DNA of 64,000 bases from Meghimatium bilineatum. Taxonomy: Eukaryota; Mollusca; Gastropoda; Stylommatophora; Philomycidae. The notes beneath the pieces were generated by a model, which worked only from the letters and a program-made list of their open reading frames with translations, made no database searches and was not told the DNA's origin. Within the stretch, counting starts at the first letter, position 1, and each line of letters starts with the position of its first letter. A program made the translations under genes and the position numbers. The DNA lies in the NCBI GenBank assembly GCA_034231615.1, contig CM067299.1, positions 16,942,555-17,006,554 on the forward strand, written 5' to 3'. This document shows positions 57,005 to 64,000 of the stretch, piece by piece.

Positions 57005-57350
57005 CAACTGTAGTGTCCACATCCAACAGATATGTCATCAACTATAGTTTCAACATCCAACAGATGTATCATCAACAATAGTATCAACATCCAACAGATA
57101 TTGATACTGAGATATTGAGTCATCAACTGCAGTGTCCACATCCAACAGATGTATCATCAACTGCAGTGTTCACATCCAACAGATGTGTCATCAACTGCAG
57201 TGTTCACATCCAACAGATGTGTCATAAACTGCAGTGTTCACATCCAACAGATGTGTCATCAACTGCAGTGTTCACATCCAACAGATGTGTCATCAACTGC
57301 AGTGTTCACATCCAACAGATGCGTCATCAGCTATAGTTTCAACATCTAAC
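57005..57350. repeat. 34-bp minisatellite, about 10 units
   Basis: The unit gtgttcacatccaacagatg then tgtcatcaactgca repeats with a few variant copies at both ends. A 34-bp period is not a multiple of three, so the frame rotates and several overlapping short open frames appear. Confidence 0.93.
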
Positions 57351-57419
57351 AGATGCCTATTAAGCAAATTCCATACATCTCCCTTATCCATCATCAACTC
57401 ACAAACATTAGGTGTTTTA

Positions 57420-57565
57420 ACACAATCATGTGTACTGGATAACCCAATCATGTGTACTGGATAACACACTCATTTGTACTGGATAACACACTCATGTGTA
57501 CTGGATAACACAATCATGTGTACTGGATAACACAATCATGTGTGCTGGATAACACAAAAATGTGT
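57420..57565. repeat. 22-bp minisatellite, six to seven units
   Basis: The unit aatcatgtgtactggataac then ac repeats. It begins about 70 bp after the 34-bp array. Confidence 0.92.
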
Positions 57566-57919
57566 GCAGAATAACTAATGATTTCTAGAAAATTATGCAT
57601 TTCTAATAGCTGGTTTCTTGTAAGATAATGTGTGTTGGTTATTAAATCAATAATTTAAGCAGTTCTTGCAGACTCATAATTCTAAACACCCCACACACAC
57701 TTATAGATGTTGAAGAGCAACATTCTCTCTCTAAGCAGCTTGGCTGCAACCAGAATTTATGAACCATGAATGTGTTGTCAGTCATTGAAAGAGGAGCAAA
57801 GAATATGACACTGTTACCTGCCATGCATGTTATGGGAGGTGACTAAGTAGGTTTGGACGATGGCATTTGCTGTTAATTCATAGAAAGTCAAAGTGACCAA
57901 TAGACCATGCTGAAGTAAA

Positions 57920-58465
57920 GTGCAGAAGCAGAATATGGCAGGCAAAAACAACATTCAGAAAAATGAGAAATATATTGTGTAAAATGATGTCTTTAGAGGT
58001 GAGGAAGAGTGTTCTGCAGAGCTATATAACTCCTATACTAACATATGGATATGATTCTTGGACAATAAACAAACACAAAATTGGGAAATTAGAAGCAGTA
58101 TAGATGTGGTTCTACAGAAGAATGCTGAGAATACCATGGAGTGTCAGAAAAACTAATGTGGAGGTGTTGAAAGAGTCAAATGTGAGACAGAGCTTAGTCA
58201 ATAATATAAGAAAAAGACAATTTTCATTTTTGGATACATTATGAGATGAGGAGGTTTGGAGAACATAGTCACAACAGGCAAGATTGAAGATTGAAGGCAA
58301 CAGAGATAGGGTAATTGCATGAGAAAATATAATATAATTTAACTACCTGGCATGACATGGAAACAACAACGATTCTGATACATAAAACTGGAGACAGAGA
58401 GTTGTGGAGAGCCATGATCATCTATGCCAGCTGACATGGCACCTGAAGATGATGATGATGAAGTA
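57920..58465 (+). mobile_element. LINE ORF2 C-terminus, decayed
   Basis: Matches 49105-49635 almost base for base over most of its length (ggcaaaaacaacattcagaa; gaatgctgagaataccatgg). It carries many frame changes and a gatgatgatgatgaag end. It is an older sister of that copy. Confidence 0.75.
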
Positions 58466-58469
58466 AGAT

Positions 58470-58570
58470 GTGTCAGGTCAAAAGGTGCAGATATTATAGC
58501 CAAGCAGTAAATCATAACCCAATGTATTCTATTCTCTAAATTATATCAAGCTAATTTGCAAGAGTTATAG
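58470..58570 (-). repeat. Family A repeat, reverse fragment
   Basis: Contains gatgtgtcaggtcaaaaggt and ctaatttgcaagagtta, complementary to the family A copies. Confidence 0.45.
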
Positions 58571-58659
58571 CATGATCACAGAAAAGGAACTTGGTACTGA
58601 ACATATGAAATATCATGTGAACTCACTATTGCTCGTGGGTGGACAGGAGAGTGAAGATC

Positions 58660-59540
58660 AGAACAATGGTAAAGTAAAATCTAAAATTCAACAACCATTA
58701 TCTGATAATAGACTGGATATGTCAAGGAGTGTTGTCGGACATTAGCGCAATATATGATATGAAATTAGTGGGTATTATTCTCAACATTGCCCAGAGAATA
58801 ACATGGATGGACTGTCAAATGCATGCGGGAGTCGAGGGCAAAATAAGAGCTGCTGCATTGATAAGCAAAGCTGCAATGGATGGCAAAGTGATAAGAAGAG
58901 AATGAGCAGAGTTAGAGAAATCATAGATACACTACTGAACAATGATACTGAAAGAGACAATGTATCAGAGGTTACAAAACAAGAGCTCACCCAGCTACAC
59001 ACGAAACCACAAGACATAATTATATGCACAGATAGCTCAGTCAACAGAAATACAAATAAATGTGGTTGGGACTTTGTTGCCTACCGAAACGGCTTGAAGT
59101 TGGTTTAGAGATCATCTGCGTTCTTCACTATCACAGCAAGCATGAGGGTGGAGATAGAGGGAGTTACAGTAGCACTAAGTTGGTTGATAACTGATACATC
59201 AACCCACTTGGTAATACTCACAGACTCTCAAAGAATGCTGTGCAAGATAGACAAGAACATGCTGAGAAAGGAATGATTTGCTCCGTGTATGTTCGTTATG
59301 GGAATGCCCTGTGTATTACGATGCTAGTTTCTAATCAAGATACAATGTACATGCACAGAAAATTATAGAAATGGGAGTGTTCAGAGGAGAACGAAGGAAG
59401 TATGTCCTCACTGGAAAGACTAGAAAAACCCACAACCAACAACTGCCTGGGACAGATAGTTGATGGAGTGGCATGCAGAACATTGATGGGAATGTCCATA
59501 GTGAAGTGATGCTAGTTCCAAATCAAGAAGTCATGGAGTG
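58660..59540 (+). mobile_element. RNase H-LINE fragment
   Basis: Plus-strand IICTDSSVNRNTNKCGWDFV holds the first RNase H Asp. SMRVEIEGVTVALSWL carries the Glu, and HLVILTDSQRMLCKID the second Asp. An EMGVFRGERRKYVLTG segment and two decayed terminal cysteine regions (59285-59330, 59475-59530) follow. Stops break the frame. Confidence 0.72.
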
Positions 59541-59639
59541 TACAAAATGGTGGCTGTGTGTTGTGTAGAGAAGTCATAATACTAACATTTATTCTAGCAT
59601 GCACATATCATATTTTGTTTAATATAGTGGAAGTTTGAA

Positions 59640-59875
59640 CAAGAACCCCCCTGAAATCAGGTACTGTGGTTTCCTAAGACCACTTTCTGATAGTAGTAGA
59701 GCACTGCTTCTACTTTTAGATATTTCGAAATACTTAAATGTAATCAAGGCTGTATACGACAACTCTAGATGCTGTGTTAGAACACATGAGAGTAAAGCTG
59801 AATGGTTACATACAAACAGAAGTAAAACAAGGCTGTATTATGTCACCATTGCTTTTTAGCTTAGATATACTGGGT
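59640..59875 (+). mobile_element. LINE RT palm fragment
   Basis: The 74-codon frame contains LNVIKAVYDNSRCCVRTHES and a KTRLYYVTIAF ending that decays from the V-K-Q-G-C-x-M-S-P-L-L-F motif. It is a truncated RT fragment. Confidence 0.6.
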
Positions 59876-60330
59876 TATCAATAATTACACCCAAAATGAA
59901 CATTTTGGCATAAAATTAACTCCTGGTACTCTTGGTTTTCCCGATGAGTTAGTATTATTAAATCTAATTCCTGCTACGGTGCAAGTTTGTGTGTTGTGAT
60001 CATTTCTATTCATCGTCTTTTGATGTTTAGTGTATATCTTGATAAAGACCATTTGGTTGAAATGTTGAAAATGTTTTGTGTATTGTTATTTATATTTTTT
60101 CTTGCTTACAAATCATAACCCCCTAGTTTTAGTGACAGTCCATCTTGTCTAAGTGGAATGCCTTAAAAACTTGTGTTTTACATTAAGTACAATTGTTGTT
60201 ACGTTTCACGCAGTATTACCTTATATTGATTGTTGTACTAAGGCACAAGGTATGCTGAATCAATTTTGTCATCTTTCAGAATAAATGTGCCTTCAAATCA
60301 ACACTTCCATGCCATAACAGTAACATCATG
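59876..60330. other. Intron without clear element
   Basis: Nothing recognisable. Confidence 0.35.
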
Positions 60331-60334
60331 AATT

Positions 60335-60825
60335 TTACTAACTGTATTGTTCAAATCACTCTTAAAGGAGAAACAATTCAGATAGTTGATAACTTTTCTT
60401 ATTTAAGCAGCAAAATGAGACAAGGTGGAGATACAACCAAATAGATTACTACCATTCAACCACCTAAAAGGTAAAGGTCCCATGGCATCTCAACCACCTA
60501 ATAAACATCTTGAAATAAAAAACAATAAGTAAGTATACCAAACTATGACTGTTTAACTCCAATGTAATATCTGTGTTAAAAAATGGTTGCGAAAGTTTGT
60601 AAATAACAAAAGCAATGTAGGAAAAATTAATTAATTTGAAAATAAATGTTTTAGAAAACTCTTAAATATTGATTGGGAAGAATTTGTGTCAAACAAGCAA
60701 GTAGGAGAAGACACCAAACAGCAATATATTTCTACAACAGTAAAAAGAAAATGGACTTTCTCCTGATTGACTTATTTTGGACATGCAATTAAAATGAATG
60801 AAAACAGACTGCAACTATATATAAA
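60335..60825 (+). mobile_element. LINE thumb fragment
   Basis: Plus-strand IVQITLKGETIQIVDNFSYL, then LSSKMRQGGDTT, is the x-x-Y-L-G-S-x-x-x-x-D-G motif region. KINKFENKCFRKLLNIDWEE and LTYFGHAIKMNENR follow, with stops. It is cut off at the junction with the minus-strand element next to it. Confidence 0.65.
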
Positions 60826-60827
60826 GT

Positions 60828-61265
60828 GACATATACTTTCCAGAACGTTGTCTTAATCGTAAATACGCTGAACACCTCTCTGTCCCGGGCAAGCAAGCCT
60901 GCATTGGGCAAAGACATGTTCGCATATTATTTGACGTTGCTGGTCCATCGTCTTCTTGGTCTTCCTCTTCTTCTCTTTCCAGACACTCTGCCATCCATAA
61001 TCAGCCTCTCGTTACCATCATGTCTCTTTAAGTGTCCAAAATACTGTAGTTTCCTTCTTGTATGCTGTATTTAGAAGCCACCCTTCATTTAGTTTCAGTA
61101 ATTTCAAAACTTCAATGTTCTTCTTTTTCTCTGTCTATGATATTCTTGAGATCTTTCTGTAGCATTTCATTTCAAATGAATTTATTCTTTTGGATATTGT
61201 CTCGCTTAAAGTCTAAGTTTCGCATCCATATGCTGCCACTGGGAAAACACATGATCTTAAAAGGG
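60828..61265 (-). mobile_element. LINE 3' end, sister of 38126-38653
   Basis: The minus strand carries YFGHLKRHDGNERLIM and a basic GRPRR-like tail, with the same 3' boundary (gtgacatatactttccagaa in plus orientation) as the 38-kb copy. The two copies share most of their 430 bp. Confidence 0.65.
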
Positions 61266-61294
61266 TTATCTTAGTGTCTATCTATCTATTTGCT

Positions 61295-61605
61295 AAAACC
61301 CTTTGTTGCCTTTCAGCATCAGGGGTAGAATAGTTTTCTGGAGTGTGCTGAGTATATTGTGGACTTTGTAGCCTCTTTTATTTCAGTGGTAACCCTCCAT
61401 TTGTTTATGAGCGTCTTGAGTTCTCACTGTCGGATTGCTAATTCTGTCACAGAGTTGTGTTGGGAAAACCTCACCTGGCTACTCTGTGATCTCTAATTAA
61501 CACATACATTAATGAGTACACCTATTCCTGATGAAGAATCCCAAACACCAAACTACACTTCCATTTGTGATGACTGAGAAATAATACAATTGTCATCTCG
61601 TCAAA
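61295..61605 (-). mobile_element. LINE 3' end, sister of 17385-17645
   Basis: Shares ctaaaaccctttgttgcctt, gttctcactgtcggattgct and aacctcacctggcta with the 17.4-kb copy, in the same order. Confidence 0.6.
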
Positions 61606-61765
61606 CTATAACAAAAATAGCCATCAATACACTCTTGCCTTTATTAAAATGTTTCTTTTTAAACTGTCAACGAAACAAATTTCTTTCATCAAAGCATGCG
61701 ATAGTCATGTTATAAATAATGATCTCTAAAAAAATATGGATAAGAATGAAGAATACAATATTCAC

Positions 61766-61848
61766 CTTACAGACTGGGGCATGGTAACTGATGATGATTC
61801 ACTCATCGAGCTGTTCAGTAGGTCACTGTAATGCAGATTCTCAATGCA
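61766..61848 (-). CDS. RASGRF: RASGRF exon 1 of window: DH/PH-to-REM connecting segment
   Basis: The exon starts in phase 0 after acceptor tatttcacag and ends with two bases of a codon before donor gtgaat. It encodes about 27 residues beginning CIENLHYSDLLNSSMSE and ending SSVTMPQSV. In RASGRF proteins this segment leads into the REM domain (the SENSSVT-type motif). The split codon AG|G gives Arg with the next exon, which matches the family's R-S-D-P sequence. An earlier potential donor (gtaagg, 5 bases upstream) would break the frame, so the gtgaat donor is preferred. Confidence 0.88.
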
Positions 61849-62034
61849 CTGTGAAATACATATAATTATAAATAACTGGCATGTCGGCCCCTACATATGT
61901 AAGCCCTACATATGTAAGCCCTATATATAAACAGTTAGCATGATACATTAACCTGCGAACACAGCATTGTGCAATTCTTGATCGTATATAATTATGTAGC
62001 TCAAATAGGGCTCATTAACAATCTACGAACTCAT

Positions 62035-62425
62035 AATCAAGGACATAACTCTAATTGAATTTTCAAAAGTGGGTGTAACAAATGGTCATCATCACTTGTG
62101 ATGGACGAACAACATAAATATGTAATATTTTGAATGTGGAAATGTACAGGTATGAGGATGTTATTTCAGAAATAGTTGTTGGCAGTTATCTTCTTCATGA
62201 TTGTTTCTGTTATGTTCATTCTCAAACTACTGTTGGTTATCAGGATGTAGTCCGGATAACAAAATGCATTGTGTCATTATTTACAGATTGACTGTGATTT
62301 CTGTGCCATTCAGCCTGACACTTTAACTTCAGCATGACTCTTGGGTTACTTTAATCTATGGGATGGGACAATCAACTCTCTCCCAACTTCTGTAATCCCA
62401 GCATGTAGGATGTTTTCAGGATTTT
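62035..62425 (+). repeat. Dispersed repeats including family A
   Basis: 62035-62115 carries tgtaacaaatggtcatcatc. 62200-62420 carries ttctcaaactactgttggtt, a gtgtcattatttacaga block and caatcaactctctcccaact, matching the 41285-41530 family A copy. Confidence 0.55.
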
Positions 62426-62564
62426 AAGGTCTGGTGATTTTTTCAAATAAAAATTATATTCTTGTCACAGACAATTTATACAGATTATTAAAGATTTGTA
62501 GTAAGAACAAAAATTGTTCTGGAAATATTCAAAATAACCGGCAGCAAGTTATTTTGGGTTCATT

Positions 62565-62850
62565 CTCAAACTTCTATCGTCCACCACAGACGAATGTGTC
62601 AGACCATTGACTCAAATTAAACGGTGACACAACACATTTTCATTCTCTGGACTACATCCTATAGAAAATCTAGTAGGACCACGGTCCTGCTACGAGAGAT
62701 CCAGTGGAAGTTTGAGAATGAACACTGAAGAAGAAACTCTTTTGTAGCAGGATGTTCCTACTAGATTTCCAGTAGGATGTAGTCCAGAGAATGGAAATGC
62801 ATTGTGTCACCGTTTAATTTGTGCCAATGACCTGACACATCCAACTTCTG
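62565..62850. repeat. Inverted pair of family A repeats (potential hairpin)
   Basis: 62610-62735 (acacaacacattttcattct through actacatcctatagaaaat to cctgctacgagagatcca) is followed at 62740-62830 by the near reverse complement (gtagcaggatgttcctacta through agaatggaaatgcattgtgt). The two arms are about 90 bp with a loop of roughly 50 bp. Confidence 0.7.
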
Positions 62851-63375
62851 TATTTGTAACTAATATATTCAGTGTTTTTGCCACTTCCACTAAACACTCG
62901 ACATTTGTAACGATATCGCTAGAAGTAGACCAACCATACGAGAGAACTTTTTCTTGTACTTACAAGCTGGTCAAAATGCTCAAAGTTAACCATGGTTAAG
63001 CATACTTAACATACATTGTTGCTGCTGTATTTTTTCACTATTGACATGGTCAGAATCCCAGAACAATTTGTTTGGTTACGAGTCAAAATAAATGGAATGA
63101 TAAGACTAGAAAAAGAATTAAAGAATGGGTGGGATGAACAAGGTATCACCCTACTAAGACTGACCTCTCAAAGCCCCCGCCACAGCAGGAACTCCCGTAC
63201 TATTCTTGAAAGCTGAGGAACACTGTGCAAGTATCTCACTGGCAGCAAATAAGAAAATGGTCTTGGGATAACAGAATTTCTCTGGTTTGGTTCATTGTTA
63301 TGAATCAATATCCCTACACTCCTGACATCCCCAGAGGAGCTGTCTCCCATACAAGACATGAAAAGGTAGGTCCTT
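62851..63375. other. Intron, unresolved
   Basis: Short decayed plus-strand frames near 63050-63360 may be LINE-derived, but no motif is secure. Confidence 0.3.
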
Positions 63376-63379
63376 GTCT

Positions 63380-63785
63380 TGTCTTATCCATTTATGACAT
63401 AAGGTGTCATAGGAAGTTTTCTTTCTTTTGCTAACTGTGATGCCGCTGCCATAGTGCAGCCTTAGTGTTCTAGTATTTCTCTGATGTCATCTATCCATCT
63501 TTGGGTCTTTTCCTGTTTCTCTTTTCTGATAATCTTTTATTGAAGGCTATCGATAAAATGCTATCTGGTTCCATTCTGATTAGGTGGTCACACTATATGA
63601 TCATTTGTGTGTTTATGTATTATTTGCACCATATTCTTTTCACCAGATTTCTCATAGTGGCATTGTTTATTCTATCTCTTTTTGTTCTCCCCCTCACACG
63701 CTGTTGTCAGCTTCATTCATTTCACATACAGCAAGTTTTTTGTTCTAATTTCTCTGTCAGGGTCCAGGTCTGGAATTGGTAGCAT
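63380..63785 (-). mobile_element. LINE thumb and C-terminal fragment
   Basis: The minus strand shows FQTWTLTEKLEQKTCCM, RGRTKRDRINNATMRN and a KTQRWIDDIREILEH ending. It meets a plus-strand LINE fragment head to head at about 63790. Confidence 0.55.
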
Positions 63786-63789
63786 GAAC

Positions 63790-64000
63790 ACTATGTTTAT
63801 TAACATTCTTTTCGAAATCTGGTATAAAACTGATATAATCCGTAATGTGTTGTATGGTTGTGAGAGTTGGACACTCACTGCGGACATGGAGAGAAGATTA
63901 CAGGCTTTCGAGTATAAATGCTACAGAAGAATTCTACGAATTTCCTATAGGGAACATAAGACCAATGTGTACGTAAGAAATAAAGTAGAGATGTGTGCAG
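63790..64000 (+). mobile_element. LINE post-RT fragment, continues beyond window
   Basis: Plus-strand NVLYGCESWTLTADMERRLQ, then AFEYKCYRRILRISYREHK, is a well-preserved thumb region. The element is cut by the window end. Confidence 0.75.

Larger units (their letters stand above)
397..61848 (-). other. RASGRF: RASGRF-like Ras guanine nucleotide exchange factor gene, internal and C-terminal part (12 constitutive exon positions, 13 exons)
   Basis: The product would load GTP onto Ras-family GTPases at membranes, linking calcium and G-protein signals to Ras. Translating the exons joined at GT-AG sites gives about 784 residues (777 with the alternative exon): REM start at about 1-126, a low-complexity Ser/Pro linker at 126-560, REM closing helices at 561-657, and the CDC25 start at 658-784. 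Every exon junction is phase-compatible. Family-diagnostic stretches are present, such as [20 protein letters not shown] and IEKWAAIADICR. The upstream PH, IQ and DH regions and the end of the CDC25 domain lie outside the window. Vertebrate RASGRF1 and RASGRF2 cannot be told apart from an invertebrate single-copy homologue here. SOS and other RasGEFs fit less well because the split REM and linker layout is typical of RASGRF. Confidence 0.93.

Overview
This window looks like one long, intron-dominated stretch of a metazoan nuclear gene. It is AT-rich, has eukaryotic GT-AG splice sites, and its introns are crowded with broken LINE retrotransposons, small DNA transposons, SINE-like repeats and minisatellites. 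I see no prokaryotic features. The LINE families resemble ones I associate from memory with marine invertebrates such as molluscs; that placement is low confidence.

The only host gene I can support runs right to left (minus strand) across the whole window. Thirteen exons between 61848 and 397 encode the middle and C-terminal part of a Ras-specific guanine-nucleotide-releasing factor (RASGRF1/2 family). In transcription order they give the start of the REM (RasGEF_N) domain, a long Ser/Pro-rich linker, the closing REM helices, and the first half of the CDC25 (RasGEF) catalytic domain. All intron phases agree from exon to exon, which strongly supports the model. The N-terminal PH/IQ/DH part lies beyond 64000 and the end of the catalytic domain lies before position 1, so no promoter, 5' end or polyadenylation site is visible.

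The most interesting point is that two homologous exons (31268-31159 and 25815-25727) encode alternative versions of the same REM helix. Both begin in phase 1 and end in phase 0, so the frame survives only if exactly one is used: a candidate mutually exclusive exon pair.

Layout by region. 1-10 kb: the CDC25 exons, SINE and LINE debris, and a 2.4-kb minisatellite of 54-bp units with higher-order structure. 10-14 kb: an endonuclease-RT LINE interrupted by a younger RNase H LINE with an 11-bp target-site duplication, then the 60-codon CDC25-proximal exon. 14-25 kb: tandem repeats, a piggyBac-type MITE, and minus-strand RT remnants. 25-36 kb: the alternative exon pair and the linker exon. 36-46 kb: stacked LINE fragments in both orientations. 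46-55 kb: a mariner remnant, the 801-nt Ser/Pro exon, a Tc1-like remnant and the REM exon. 55-64 kb: minisatellites, LINE fragments, a hairpin repeat and the first visible exon.
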